DNA of 64,000 nucleotides from Rhodobacter sp. 24-YEA-8 (GCF_900105075.1 NZ_FNSK01000001.1:2431001-2495000), one strand, 5' to 3'; positions 1-8,867 are shown, numbered from the stretch's first letter. A program made the numbers and translations. The notes: generated by a model from the sequence alone, not told the origin.

Positions 1-2
1 TT

Positions 3-1208
3 GCCGGGCTCGCGGGGCTTCTGGCCACCAAAGCCGCGATGGAGAAACACGGCATTAAAGGCGGGCTGCGCTTTACCGGCGAGCCGGCGGAAAAGGTGCG
101 TGGCTCAAAGCCGATCCATGCCGCAAAAGGCTATTATGACGGGCTGGCGGCGATCCTCTCGTTCCACCCATTCTACATGCTGCCGATGTGCAATACGGTG
201 CGCTGGAACACGCATTGTGGCGCGGCCTATGCGATGATCTACCGTTTTATCTGCGATGAGCCGCAAAACTGGGGCGCGCATGACGGCGCGCCCATCCCGC
301 AATCGCATTCGGCGGTACGTGCGCCCGGCGCCAATGACGCGCTGAACCTGATGTTCCTGACGTCAAAATCCCTGCGCGATTCGATGTTGCCGCATCAGGG
401 CGGCTGGTCAATTTCCGAGGCGATCCTGACGGCTGGCCAGGCCACCGCTGACAACCTTCCCGCAGGTCTCGCCGAAATCCAGTATATGATGCGGGTGCCG
501 ACCCTTGCCATGGCCGAGGCGGTGACCGCCGCACTGGATCGCAACGCCGAACATGCAGCGGCGATGACAGGCTGCCGCGTGGAACGGCACTGGGTCTGCA
601 AATCGCGCCCCGGTCTTGCGAACCACGCCATCGCAAATGTGGTCTGGGAAGCGATGCAGGCCACCGGCGCCCCCGCATGGGGCGAGGCCGCGAAAGACAT
701 CGCCCGCGAGATCCAGTCGGGTCTCGGCCTCTCGCCCATGGCAGAGCCCTTCATCCCCGAGATGACACGGCTGATAACGCCGCAGGAGGCCGAACGGATC
801 CTGCGCGAAGATCTGCCACCCTCGCAGGCCAATTCCACCTCGGATGATTACACCGACATGACCTGGCACGCGCCCACCGCGCGGTTCTACATCGCGCGGC
901 CTGCGCTGAGCGCCCCTAAGGGCTATGTCTACCCGTCCTGGGTGATGAACGCGCTTGGCGGCATCCCCGAGACCATCGACCCTATGGTGCAGACCGCCGC
1001 CGGGGTGCTGGCGCTCTCGGCGCTGCGCATCCTCGAAGATGCGGAGACCCGCGCCGCGATGTGGGCCGAATTCGAGACCCGCCGCGCCGCTGCGCCGATC
1101 CCGCCTCTTTGCGATTACGACCCGCCCATCCATTTCCGCTGGCCGGAATATGTCACCACCCCACGCGGGCGCGACTGGTGGATTCCCTCCACCATGCCAG
1201 GCGCCTGA
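3..1208 (+). CDS. M20-family amidohydrolase/peptidase, 5' truncated by window edge
   Basis: The reading frame is open to the left edge, so the N-terminus is missing; about 400 residues are visible. The sequence resembles AbgB-like M20 metallo-amidohydrolases, which cleave N-acyl amino acids or similar amides with a two-metal centre. The visible part has the GLRF/GEPAEK region, an internal His-rich segment (RWNTHCGAAY) and a C-terminal catalytic lobe. It ends 17 bases before the start of a guanidino-modifying hydrolase in the same direction, so the two probably form the end of an operon for breakdown of an amidated or guanidino nitrogen compound. Family assignment is moderately sure; the substrate is unknown. 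Confidence 0.75.
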   Translation, partial: AGLAGLLATKAAMEKHGIKGGLRFTGEPAEKVRGSKPIHAAKGYYDGLAAILSFHPFYMLPMCNTVRWNTHCGAAYAMIYRFICDEPQNWGAHDGAPIPQSHSAVRAPGANDALNLMFLTSKSLRDSMLPHQGGWSISEAILTAGQATADNLPAGLAEIQYMMRVPTLAMAEAVTAALDRNAEHAAAMTGCRVERHWVCKSRPGLANHAIANVVWEAMQATGAPAWGEAAKDIAREIQSGLGLSPMAEPFIPEMTRLITPQEAERILREDLPPSQANSTSDDYTDMTWHAPTARFYIARPALSAPKGYVYPSWVMNALGGIPETIDPMVQTAAGVLALSALRILEDAETRAAMWAEFETRRAAAPIPPLCDYDPPIHFRWPEYVTTPRGRDWWIPSTMPGA

Positions 1209-1225
1209 CCCAACAGGAGAGAAAA

Positions 1226-2149
1226 ATGAACGTGCAAACGAAGCCTGAACCCTTTTCCCTCCAGCGCCGCAAGGCAGGTGGCGGCACCGCGCCGCTGGCG
1301 AATTGGGGCTTTGCGAATGAGACCGACCGTCTGACCGATGTGCTTTTGGGCGATCCGGCCTATCTGCGTCATATGGCAACCTCGTCGCTGTCGCGCAAAC
1401 ATCTGCGCGAAAACCCCTGCAACATCCAGGAGGCCCAGGCGCAGCATAAAGAGCTGAAAGCGGCCTATGAGAGCTTTGGCGTTCGCGTACATACCGTGCC
1501 GCCCGAGGCGGAACTCCCGATGCAGGTCTATACCCGCGATTCGTCCGTGATGACCCCATACGGCGCCGTGATCACCGCCATGAGCCAGCCCTGGCGGCGC
1601 GGCGAGAACTATGCCGCCATCCGCCATTACGAAAGCCTCGGCATCCCGATCTATGACATGGTCACCGCCGGCACCTTCGAGGGCGGCGATTTCAACGTGA
1701 TCGAAGAAGGCGTGCTGCTGGTCGGCTGTGGCGGCGCGCGCACAAATGAAGACGGCGCGCGCCAGGTGGCGGGCTGGTTCGAGGATGAGGGCTGGGAGGT
1801 CCGCCTTGCCTTTATCGACGAATATTACGTCCATATCGACCTGATGGTGGTGCCGATCGCACCGAAACTGACCGCCGTCTGCCTTGCATGTACGGAACCC
1901 GCGATTGTCGACTGGCTGAAGGCGAAAGGCCATGAAATCATCGATGTGCCTTTCCAGGACACGATGGCGCTCGGCTGCAATTTCATGAGCCTTGGCGGGG
2001 ATCGCATCATCGCGCCCCAGGCCTCACAAACCCTGATCGGCCAGCTGAGAGCCCGCGGTTTTGACGTGGCCGTGGTCGATACCGCGGAAATCTCGAAAAC
2101 CGGCGGCGGCATCCATTGCATGGCCCAGGCGCTGAAACGCCAGGGCTGA
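1226..2149 (+). CDS. Arginine deiminase/DDAH-family amidinotransferase-like hydrolase
   Basis: A 307-residue protein of the pentein fold (dimethylarginine dimethylaminohydrolase / arginine deiminase related). Visible catalytic signatures are the YTRDSS segment, the EGGD motif, a central histidine in YYVHIDL and the C-terminal nucleophile cysteine in GGGIHCMAQ. Family members cleave the guanidino group of arginine derivatives through a thiouronium intermediate. The start at 1226 follows an AGGAGA ribosome site at 1215-1220. It sits just behind an M20 hydrolase, which suggests stepwise breakdown of an acylated guanidino compound. Which guanidino substrate is used cannot be told from sequence. 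Confidence 0.82.
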   Translation: MNVQTKPEPFSLQRRKAGGGTAPLANWGFANETDRLTDVLLGDPAYLRHMATSSLSRKHLRENPCNIQEAQAQHKELKAAYESFGVRVHTVPPEAELPMQVYTRDSSVMTPYGAVITAMSQPWRRGENYAAIRHYESLGIPIYDMVTAGTFEGGDFNVIEEGVLLVGCGGARTNEDGARQVAGWFEDEGWEVRLAFIDEYYVHIDLMVVPIAPKLTAVCLACTEPAIVDWLKAKGHEIIDVPFQDTMALGCNFMSLGGDRIIAPQASQTLIGQLRARGFDVAVVDTAEISKTGGGIHCMAQALKRQG

Positions 2150-2323
2150 TTCTGATCTGCTGGTCAGTCGCGCGCGGGCTTTGCCTCGCCTGGCTGACCA
2201 CCTTTTCAGCGCCGTCAGCATCACCTCAGATCTCAGGCGTATGAGATCCGGGTCCGCAAGACCCCGTCCTTCTCCCACCCTCCATTCCCGGGCTTCACCC
2301 GGGTCAGGCCCGGGCGCCAGGGC

Positions 2324-2854
2324 TCACTTCCGCCGCTTGTGTTCTTCAAGCCTCGGGAAGATTTCCACGAAATTGCAGGGACCATGCCGGTAATCGAGCT
2401 GCTTGACGAGGATCTCGTCCCAGGCATCCTTGCAGGCGCCGGTGGAGCCCGGCAGCGCGAAGAGATAGGTGCCGCCCGCGACGCCGGCGCAGGCGCGGCT
2501 TTGCACGGCGGAAGTGCCGATCTTTTGCATCGAGACAATGGTAAAGACGGTGGAAAAGGCGGTGATTTCCTTTTCATAGACGTCCTGATGTGCCTCGACC
2601 GTTACGTCCCGCCCGGTCAGCCCGGTGCCGCCGGTCGAGATCACCACATCGACGCCGGGGTCGGCAATCCAGCTGCGCAGCTGATCCGCGATCAGCGCGC
2701 GGTCATCGGTGATAATGGCACGGGCGGCGAGGATATGCCCCGCCCCTTCCAGGCGTGCCACCAGCGTGTCGCCGGAGCGGTCCTCGGCCAGGCTGCGGGT
2801 GTCAGACACGGTCAGCACGGCGATGCGGGTGGGAATGAACTCTCTTTCGGTCAT
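2324..2854 (-). CDS. moaB: Molybdenum cofactor biosynthesis protein B
   Basis: A 176-residue MoaB/Mog-family protein. It shows the molybdopterin-binding core: AVLTVSDTRS near the N-terminus, the STGGTGLTGRDVT loop in the middle and the FALPGSTGAC segment near the C-terminus. In bacteria this family adenylylates molybdopterin or supports molybdenum cofactor synthesis. The ATG at 2854 overlaps the TGA of the upstream LysE-family gene by four bases (ATGA, 2851-2854), so the two are translationally coupled. This start removes a long upstream stretch that belongs to the LysE gene read in another frame. Confidence 0.93.
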   Translation of the reverse strand: MTEREFIPTRIAVLTVSDTRSLAEDRSGDTLVARLEGAGHILAARAIITDDRALIADQLRSWIADPGVDVVISTGGTGLTGRDVTVEAHQDVYEKEITAFSTVFTIVSMQKIGTSAVQSRACAGVAGGTYLFALPGSTGACKDAWDEILVKQLDYRHGPCNFVEIFPRLEEHKRRK

Positions 2855-3480
2855 GCGGCACGCTCCATCACGGCAAGGCGCAGGGCAAGCGCTGCAAAAA
2901 TGCCGCCGGTTGCGCGGTTCATGCCCCGCGCCAGCCGGTCCGATCCGAGCAGCGCCCGCCCGAGGCGCCCGGCAAATATCCCGACCGCGCCGTTGATCAC
3001 CAGCCCCCCGGCGCAGATGATCAGCCCAAGGGCCAGGAATTGCGGCAGAACCGGCTTTGATGCCGTCACGAATTGCGGCAGGAAGGCAAGAATGAACAGC
3101 GCCACTTTCGGGTTCAGCAGATTGACCACCAGCGCCTCGCGAAACACCCTGGCTGCGGGCGCGCGGGCGACAGATGCGATCTCGGGTCGCCCGGCATTCC
3201 AGGATTTGACCGCCAGCCACAAGAGATAGCCGACACCGCCCCAGCGGATCACTTCAAAGGCCATGGGATGCGCTTTCAAGAGCGCCGCGAGCCCCAGCCC
3301 GGCGATCAGGACATGCACGAAACAGCCAAGCGCGATGCCGAGATTGGCCGCCATGCCCGCACGCGCGCCGCCTTTCAGCCCCTGGGCCAGCACGAACATC
3401 ATATCCGCCCCTGGCGTCAGGTTCAGCGCCAGCGCGGCCGGCAGGAAGGCCAGCAATGTCACGGCATCAATGGGAAACAT
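2851..3480 (-). CDS. LysE/RhtB-family amino-acid exporter
   Basis: A 209-residue hydrophobic protein with about six membrane segments. It begins with the family-typical N-terminal block (PAALALNLTPGADMMFVLAQ) and carries the conserved NLLNPKVALFILAFLPQFV segment near residue 120. LysE/RhtB proteins export basic amino acids or homoserine and threonine across the inner membrane. The ATG at 3480 is preferred over a TTG one codon earlier. The gene is coupled to moaB by an ATGA overlap; the pairing has no clear metabolic logic and may be only co-transcription. Confidence 0.88.
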   Translation of the reverse strand: MFPIDAVTLLAFLPAALALNLTPGADMMFVLAQGLKGGARAGMAANLGIALGCFVHVLIAGLGLAALLKAHPMAFEVIRWGGVGYLLWLAVKSWNAGRPEIASVARAPAARVFREALVVNLLNPKVALFILAFLPQFVTASKPVLPQFLALGLIICAGGLVINGAVGIFAGRLGRALLGSDRLARGMNRATGGIFAALALRLAVMERAA

Positions 3481-3525
3481 CAAAAGCCACCCGATTTTTA
3501 AGGGCTAAGGTTTGCAGGCGATGGG

Positions 3526-3888
3526 TTACAGACATGGGGTCATCACCGGCAGGCGCGGTCTTTCCGGCATTTCATCCATCGCGGTCAGGAATTCGTCGCG
3601 CGGGATATATGAGAGCGTCCCGGCCAGATCATCATAGGACCCCGGTTGCAACCGCTTGCCATATGAAAGGCGAGCGCCCCCTCCGTCTGCCGCCCGGGCG
3701 GCGATGGCGATTTCAGACAGGGTTGGCGCAAAACCGGCCACACTCGCGGTATTTCCCCCGATGAACCGCCCCATCGGGTCAAAAGCGGTCTTCAGCCGCG
3801 TCTTTCGCGCCGGTTGGTGCCCCCCCGGGGAATTTGAAGTCAGCGGCTTCAGCGCCAGTATGTGAATGGCGGCAGGACGCATGATCAT
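3526..3888 (-). CDS. Hypothetical 120-residue protein coupled to UDG
   Basis: I do not recognise this protein. It has no membrane segment or signal peptide; it is Gly/Ala/Pro rich, with a GRFIGGNTASVAGFAPTL stretch in the middle and an acidic end. The start at 3888 overlaps the TGA of the uracil-DNA glycosylase-like gene (ATGA, 3885-3888), which argues that it is a real translationally coupled gene. A second ATG lies two codons later. Confidence 0.55.
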   Translation of the reverse strand: MIMRPAAIHILALKPLTSNSPGGHQPARKTRLKTAFDPMGRFIGGNTASVAGFAPTLSEIAIAARAADGGGARLSYGKRLQPGSYDDLAGTLSYIPRDEFLTAMDEMPERPRLPVMTPCL

Positions 3889-4784
3889 GCCTTGTCGAGA
3901 AAGGCCCTGAGCGCGAGCAGATCGGCCCAGGCCTCGCGTTTGGCGGCGGGGGTGCGCAAAAGGTAAGCCGGATGCGTCATCGGCAAAAGCGGCTTGTCCA
4001 GCGCCCGGGTCCAGGTGCCGCGCTGGCGCAGGATGCCGCGATTGCCGGTCAGCGCGACAAGCGGCGTATTGCCCATCACAACGATCACATCCGGGTTGGC
4101 CAGCGCGATATGGCGTTCGACAAAGGGGCGCAGCATGGCGATCTCGGCCGGGCTGGGGTCGCGATTGCCTTCGGGGCGCCAGGGCATGACATTGGTGATG
4201 TAGAAAGACGCGGCCGGATCGGGGCTCTGGCGGGTCAGACCGATGGCCCCGAACATCCGGTCCAGAAGCTGCCCGGCCTCGCCCACAAAGGGGCGGCCCT
4301 CGATATCCTCTTCGCGGCCCGGCGCCTCGCCCAGAATCAGAACCCGTGCCTTCGGATTGCCATCGGCAAAGACCGTGTTGCGGGCACCGCGTTTCAGATC
4401 GCACAGATCGAAGCCGCGAATGGCTGTTTCCAGCGCTTCCAGCGTGGTGGCCGAGGCGGCTGTGGCGCTGGCGACCGCGACCGGATCAATCTGCGGCTCG
4501 GGCGATGGGTCGTAATTCTGAGAGACAGCGTTCTGGCGGGTCGGGTTCTGACCGCGCGCCGTGGCCGCGGGGGGGGCCGCGCGGACCGGCTTTTCGATCA
4601 CGACCTCATAGCGGTTGACGGGTGCCTCGCCGATCACCTCGTCGATGCCGCAGTCAAGCTGCCAGTCCAGCGCGGCGTAAGAGGCATTCCAGTCAGCGGC
4701 CACGGCTGCGGCAAATGCCGCCGGGTCCGGCCCTGCGCCATCCGGTTCCGCCGCCCCTGCCATGATCCCGGTTTCGATTCCCAT
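3885..4784 (-). CDS. Family 4-type uracil-DNA glycosylase-like protein lacking most Fe-S cysteines
   Basis: About 299 residues. The C-terminal 200 residues are a family 4/5-like UDG: the water-activating motif GEAPGREEDIEGRPFVG and the second motif MTHPAYLLR are clear. The enzyme removes uracil from DNA. In classical family 4 enzymes four cysteines hold a 4Fe-4S cluster (CxxC before the RTNTVF-like segment, one in VxCRPPGNR, one in CRPFLERQ). Here the corresponding stretches read FDLCDLKRGARNTVF, VMPWRPEGNR and MLRPFVERH, so only one cysteine remains. The N-terminal 90 residues are low-complexity Ala/Pro. The start is uncertain: 4784, 4763 and a GTG further up are all in frame and none has a good ribosome site. 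It is divergent from pyrB. Confidence 0.85.
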   Translation of the reverse strand: MGIETGIMAGAAEPDGAGPDPAAFAAAVAADWNASYAALDWQLDCGIDEVIGEAPVNRYEVVIEKPVRAAPPAATARGQNPTRQNAVSQNYDPSPEPQIDPVAVASATAASATTLEALETAIRGFDLCDLKRGARNTVFADGNPKARVLILGEAPGREEDIEGRPFVGEAGQLLDRMFGAIGLTRQSPDPAASFYITNVMPWRPEGNRDPSPAEIAMLRPFVERHIALANPDVIVVMGNTPLVALTGNRGILRQRGTWTRALDKPLLPMTHPAYLLRTPAAKREAWADLLALRAFLDKA

Positions 4785-4912
4785 AGCGCGCAGGCTAATG
4801 CCCGCAGCGTCGCGCCACAAGCCAGCCGCCGCCAAAGCGGCACCGTCAGCGGCGCTTGCCCCTTTTCCCCCGCTTTGCGATAAGAGATCACGCACATTAC
4901 AGGGATCACGCC

Positions 4913-5875
4913 ATGGCTTTCCATGCCCGCCACCTTCTCGGGATCGAGCCGCTCTCGCCCATGGAGATCACCACCATCCTCGATCTCGCCGACCGCTATG
5001 TCGATCTGAACCGCCGCACGGTGAAACAGTCCGACACCCTGGCGGGGATGACGCAGATCAACATGTTTTTCGAGAACTCGACCCGTACGCAGTCGAGCTT
5101 CGAGATCGCGGGCAAGCGCCTTGGTGCCGATGTGATGAACATGAATATGGCGACCTCTTCGGTGAAAAAGGGCGAGACGCTGATCGACACCGCGATGACG
5201 CTGAACGCGATGCATCCAGATCTGCTGGTGGTGCGGCACGGGGCCTCGGGCGCGGTCAACCTTCTGGCGTCCAAAGTGAATTGCGCGGTGCTGAATGCCG
5301 GCGACGGGCGCCACGAGCACCCGACCCAGGCGCTTCTTGATGCGCTGACCATCCGGCGGGCCAAGGGGCGGATCGACCGGCTCACCATCGCGATCTGCGG
5401 CGATGTCGCCCATAGCCGCGTTGCGCGCTCGAACCTGATCCTTCTGGGCAAGATGGGCAATAACCTGCGCCTGATCGGGCCACCGACGCTGATGCCTTCG
5501 GGCTTTGCGGAACTGGGCGCGACCATCATCGAGGATATGCGCGAGGGGCTGAAAGGCGCCGATGTGGTGATGATGCTGCGGCTTCAGAAAGAGCGGATGG
5601 ATGGCGGGTTCATTCCGTCGATGCGGGAATATTACCACCGCTACGGGCTGGATGCCGAGAAACTGGCCTATGCCAAACCCGATGCCATCGTGATGCATCC
5701 CGGCCCGATGAACCGGGGCGTCGAGATCGATGGCGAGATCGCCGATGATATCAACCGCTCGGTGATCCAGGACCAGGTCGAGATGGGGGTCGCGGTGCGG
5801 ATGGCCTGTATGGATCTGCTGGCGCGCAATCTGCGCAGCGAGCGCGGCCGCCGGATCGCCGAGAGCTATGTCTGA
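4913..5875 (+). CDS. pyrB: Aspartate carbamoyltransferase catalytic subunit
   Basis: A 320-residue ATCase that joins carbamoyl phosphate and aspartate in the second step of pyrimidine synthesis. The carbamoyl-phosphate loop [12 protein letters not shown], the [11 protein letters not shown] motif and the C-terminal MHPGPMNRG segment are all present, and the length is normal. It opens a cluster that continues through small membrane proteins to a dihydroorotase homologue that has lost its metal ligands. In many bacteria such inactive homologues form a complex with PyrB and are needed for its structure, so the two genes probably act together. Confidence 0.97.
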   Translation: MAFHARHLLGIEPLSPMEITTILDLADRYVDLNRRTVKQSDTLAGMTQINMFFENSTRTQSSFEIAGKRLGADVMNMNMATSSVKKGETLIDTAMTLNAMHPDLLVVRHGASGAVNLLASKVNCAVLNAGDGRHEHPTQALLDALTIRRAKGRIDRLTIAICGDVAHSRVARSNLILLGKMGNNLRLIGPPTLMPSGFAELGATIIEDMREGLKGADVVMMLRLQKERMDGGFIPSMREYYHRYGLDAEKLAYAKPDAIVMHPGPMNRGVEIDGEIADDINRSVIQDQVEMGVAVRMACMDLLARNLRSERGRRIAESYV

Positions 5876-5884
5876 GGCGACCGG

Positions 5885-6430
5885 ATGACCGCGAACCGGG
5901 GGCAGACCGGGGCACAGGATCAGGCCATGACGCGGGAACAGGCCGGAGCTGGCGCCGCGCCTGCACCTGTGATCCTGTGGCAGGCCCGGCCGGATATGCG
6001 CATCTATGCCCTGATCGCGGTCATCGGCTCTGTGATGGGCTTTTACCCCGTCCTGCGCCTTGCCACTGCACTAGCCGGAACCGGCGAACCGCTGCCGCCG
6101 GTCGAAATCGCCTTCGCGCTGATCGCGGCCGCAATCTTCGTTTTCGCGGTCTTCATGCTGGTCGTCATCCTGGCTGGCGGGCTCGTGATCGAATATCGGC
6201 TGGAGCAGGGGACCTTCTTTGTTGAGCGCCGGCTTTTTGGCAGGCTCCGCCGCCGCGCCTATTCTGTATCCGGGATCCGCTTTTTTCGCATCCGCAGGTT
6301 TTCCTGCCTGGTCCAGGCCGGAAAACCCGACCCTGACGGCAGCTGGCCTGCCAGCTCCACCATAACCCTGTTCAGTGCCGCACAGCGAGACAGCCTGCGC
6401 CGCGCGCTGCCGGAAGGAACCTTCCCGTGA
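5885..6430 (+). CDS. Membrane protein with PH-like C-terminal domain
   Basis: A 181-residue protein with an about 40-residue polar N-terminus, two hydrophobic segments (about residues 40-65 and 78-105) and a C-terminal soluble part resembling the bacterial PH-like (bPH2/YdbT-type) membrane proteins (EYRLEQGTFFVERRLFG). The function is unknown. It starts nine bases after pyrB and its stop overlaps the GTG of the next 41-residue gene. Together with the gene at 6556 it makes a pair of related membrane proteins inside the pyrimidine cluster. Confidence 0.7.
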   Translation: MTANRGQTGAQDQAMTREQAGAGAAPAPVILWQARPDMRIYALIAVIGSVMGFYPVLRLATALAGTGEPLPPVEIAFALIAAAIFVFAVFMLVVILAGGLVIEYRLEQGTFFVERRLFGRLRRRAYSVSGIRFFRIRRFSCLVQAGKPDPDGSWPASSTITLFSAAQRDSLRRALPEGTFP

Positions 6431-6552
6431 CCACGCCCGACCCCAATCGCAAACCCACAAAGGCCGAGATGCGCCAGGGCGGCATGGTCGCCACAGCGGT
6501 CCTGCTGATCCTCGTCGTGCTGACCGTGGTTTTTGTCTGGGTCGGAGGCTGA
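6427..6552 (+). CDS. 41-residue single-pass membrane peptide
   Basis: A very short gene starting with GTG at 6427 that overlaps the stop of the preceding gene and ends three bases before the next ATG. The product has a polar N-terminus (MTTPDPNRKPTKAEMRQG) followed by one strong hydrophobic helix of about 20 residues ending VFVWVGG. Tight packing between two coding genes and the clean topology of positive inside followed by a helix support it being real. The function is unknown; a subunit or regulator of the flanking membrane proteins is a guess. Confidence 0.7.
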   Translation: MTTPDPNRKPTKAEMRQGGMVATAVLLILVVLTVVFVWVGG

Positions 6553-6555
6553 CCC

Positions 6556-7170
6556 ATGGCCTCCGCCCTCCCGCCAGGCTGGGAAGACATTCTCGACCCG
6601 GGCGAGGAGATTCTGTGGCAGGGGCGCCCGGAGGCACGGTTCGACTGGGCTGACCTGATCCATTTCAGGCTGCTGATGGGCGCGCCTTGTGTGGTTTTTG
6701 CGCTGTTCTGGATGAGCCTCGCCTCAGGTTTCGCCGCCGGGCCGCCTTTCCCGATCAATATCCTCTTTCTGCTTTTTGGCCTGCCGGTCCTCCTGATGGG
6801 GCTGACCCTGTGTTTTGGCGCGCCGGTCGGTCGCTGGCTGCGGCTCAGGGGCAGTTTCTACACCCTGACCGACCGCAATGCCTTTATCGCGACCGAGATC
6901 CTCGGCCGCCGCAGGCTTGCGCGGTATGCGCTGCATTCCGGTCTGCATCCGGCGCTGGAAGAGGGGCTGCCGGGCTCGGTCTGGTTCGCAACCCGGGCCT
7001 GGGATGCGGCCAGCCTGACGCGTGGCAGCCTGATCGGCTTTGTCCACAGCACCGGCATCTTCGGCGAAAGGATCGGATTCGAGGATATCCCCGAAGCGCG
7101 GCGTGTATTCACCCTGATGCTTGAGGCCATGCGCCGGCCAGCCCCAATGACCGGCGGCGGTGCATCATGA
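6556..7170 (+). CDS. Membrane protein, PH-like, in pyrimidine cluster
   Basis: A 204-residue protein. The N-terminus contains the DPGEEILWQGRPE stretch characteristic of bacterial PH-like membrane proteins. Two hydrophobic segments follow (about residues 37-60 and 68-90), and then a soluble beta-rich domain with YTLTDRNAFIATE. This is the hallmark 'YxLTdrrliv' strand of the bPH family. The function is unknown; family members sit at the inner membrane. The stop is in an ATGA overlap with the next frame. Confidence 0.72.
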   Translation: MASALPPGWEDILDPGEEILWQGRPEARFDWADLIHFRLLMGAPCVVFALFWMSLASGFAAGPPFPINILFLLFGLPVLLMGLTLCFGAPVGRWLRLRGSFYTLTDRNAFIATEILGRRRLARYALHSGLHPALEEGLPGSVWFATRAWDAASLTRGSLIGFVHSTGIFGERIGFEDIPEARRVFTLMLEAMRRPAPMTGGGAS

Positions 7171-7529
7171 GACAGGCAGGTGCGTCACGGAACCTGCTGT
7201 CAGGACAGCGTATCCCGAGCGGGGAAAGCCGTCCGGCCAACCCGGCTGGAGCCGCGATCTCGCGCCCGGAGCATGGCTCTTATGGACCGCGCGCCCGGCG
7301 CCGGGGTGACCTCGGGAGGACCAGCGATCCGCGTCATGGCACCCACTCCCTGCATCTGGCGATGCGCGTCACAGTGGACAGCGAGGGAGACAAGTCCTAC
7401 ACCCGCACCGGGTTTGAACGTCTGACCGATGCAGAACATGTAATGCAGCTGGTCCCCGACATTCAGGCCAAAGCATCTCTGGCCAAAGCACTGCCGGCCA
7501 GGTCACAGCCCGACACGGATCCCGGATGA
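7167..7529 (+). CDS. Questionable 120-residue ORF between two ATGA overlaps
   Basis: This frame starts in an ATGA overlap with the preceding membrane-protein gene (7167-7170) and stops in an ATGA overlap with the dihydroorotase homologue (7526-7529), exactly the geometry of a translationally coupled gene. The product, however, is Arg/Gly/Pro/Ser rich without recognisable domains or hydrophobic segments. It could be a young or fast-evolving gene, or a decayed one whose frame has by chance stayed open. I see no homology clue. Confidence 0.45.
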   Translation: MRQAGASRNLLSGQRIPSGESRPANPAGAAISRPEHGSYGPRARRRGDLGRTSDPRHGTHSLHLAMRVTVDSEGDKSYTRTGFERLTDAEHVMQLVPDIQAKASLAKALPARSQPDTDPG

Positions 7530-8803
7530 CCATCCTTCATTTCACCAATGCCCGCCTGATCGACCCCGAAACGCTGAGCGATGCACCGGGCAGCCTGACC
7601 GTGGTGGATGGCGTGATCGCCGAGCCCGCGAAAAAGCTGCCGAAAGGCGCGGTCAGCATTGATTGCGGCGGCAAATGCCTCGCCCCCGGAATCGTCGACT
7701 GGGGCGTCAAGATCGGCGAGCCGGGCGAGCGCCATCGTGAAAGCTTCCGCTCGGCCGGGCTTGCAGCAGCGGCGGGGGGCGTGACCACGGTGATCGCGCG
7801 GCCCGACACATCGCCCGCGATCGACACGCCCGAAGTGCTGGAATTCGTCACGCGCCGCGCCGCCGAGGCCGCGCCGGTCCGCATCCGCCATATGGCGGCG
7901 CTGACCAAGGGGCGTCTTGGTCATGAGATGACCGAGATCGGCTTTTTGCTGGATGCGGGCGCGCTGGCCTTCACCGATGGTTTCCATGTCTCCACCGACA
8001 CCAAGGCGCTGTCGCGCGCCTTCACCTATGCGCGCTCGCTCGGGGCGCTGGTCGTGTGCCATCCGCAGGAGCCGGAGCTGTCCAAAGGCGGCGCCGCGAC
8101 CTCCGGCAAATTCGCGAGCTTCCGCGGCATTCCGGCGGTCTCGCCGATTGCCGAGCGGATGGGGCTGGAGCGTGACCTCGCGCTGGTCGAGATGACCCGC
8201 GCCCGCTATCATGCCGATCAGATCACCACGGCACATGCGCTGCCGGCGCTCTCGCGCGCCAAGGCTGCCGGGCTGGATGTCACCGCCGGCACCTCGATCC
8301 ACCATCTGACCCTGAATGAGCTGGATCTGGGCGATTACCGCACCTTCTTTAAACTGACGCCGCCCTTGCGGTCGGAAGAGGACCGGCAGGCGATCATCGC
8401 GGCGCTGGCGGATGGGCTGATCGACGTGATCGCGTCCTTCCACACGCCCGCCGATGAGGAATCGAAACGTCTGCCCTTTGAAGAGGCGGCCCCCGGCGCG
8501 GTGGCTCTTGAGACGATCCTGCCGGCCGCGATGCGGCTTTACCATGCCGGCCATCTGAGCCTGCCGCAGATCTTCCGCGCCATGGCACTGAACCCGGCGA
8601 ACCGGCTTGGCCTGCCGCAGGGCCGGCTCTCGGTCTCGGCCCCGGCGGATCTGGTGCTTTTTGACCCGGATGCGCCTTTCCTGATGAACCGCTTTACGCT
8701 GCAATCGAAATCGAAGAATACGCCCTTTGACGGGGCGCGGATGGAGGGGCGCGTGCTGGCCAGCTGGGTCGGCGGGCGCGAGGTGTTCCGCTCGGCCATC
8801 TGA
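7526..8803 (+). CDS. pyrX: Dihydroorotase-like protein without metal ligands (PyrX type)
   Basis: A 425-residue amidohydrolase-fold protein of the dihydroorotase family, of normal length. Active enzymes start with a DxHxH metal motif after PGFVD; here the site reads APGIVDWGVKIGEPG, with both histidines replaced. The usual catalytic aspartate region (TDHAPH-like) reads ASFHTPAD, again without the aspartate. It is therefore probably non-catalytic, like the PyrX/PyrC' proteins that assemble with PyrB in pseudomonads and relatives. Its place at the end of the pyrB cluster fits. A functional dihydroorotase must then be encoded elsewhere in the genome. Confidence 0.88.
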   Translation: MTILHFTNARLIDPETLSDAPGSLTVVDGVIAEPAKKLPKGAVSIDCGGKCLAPGIVDWGVKIGEPGERHRESFRSAGLAAAAGGVTTVIARPDTSPAIDTPEVLEFVTRRAAEAAPVRIRHMAALTKGRLGHEMTEIGFLLDAGALAFTDGFHVSTDTKALSRAFTYARSLGALVVCHPQEPELSKGGAATSGKFASFRGIPAVSPIAERMGLERDLALVEMTRARYHADQITTAHALPALSRAKAAGLDVTAGTSIHHLTLNELDLGDYRTFFKLTPPLRSEEDRQAIIAALADGLIDVIASFHTPADEESKRLPFEEAAPGAVALETILPAAMRLYHAGHLSLPQIFRAMALNPANRLGLPQGRLSVSAPADLVLFDPDAPFLMNRFTLQSKSKNTPFDGARMEGRVLASWVGGREVFRSAI

Positions 8804-8867
8804 AACGCCGCCTGGGTTAAACGCCGCCACCGGGCCCGGGCCCTGTGAGCGCAGGGAGAGACAATAA

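Noticed and set aside
408..1559. Long minus-strand open frame across the M20 gene
   Set aside because: It is antisense to a clear family protein and has no domains; high GC keeps it open.
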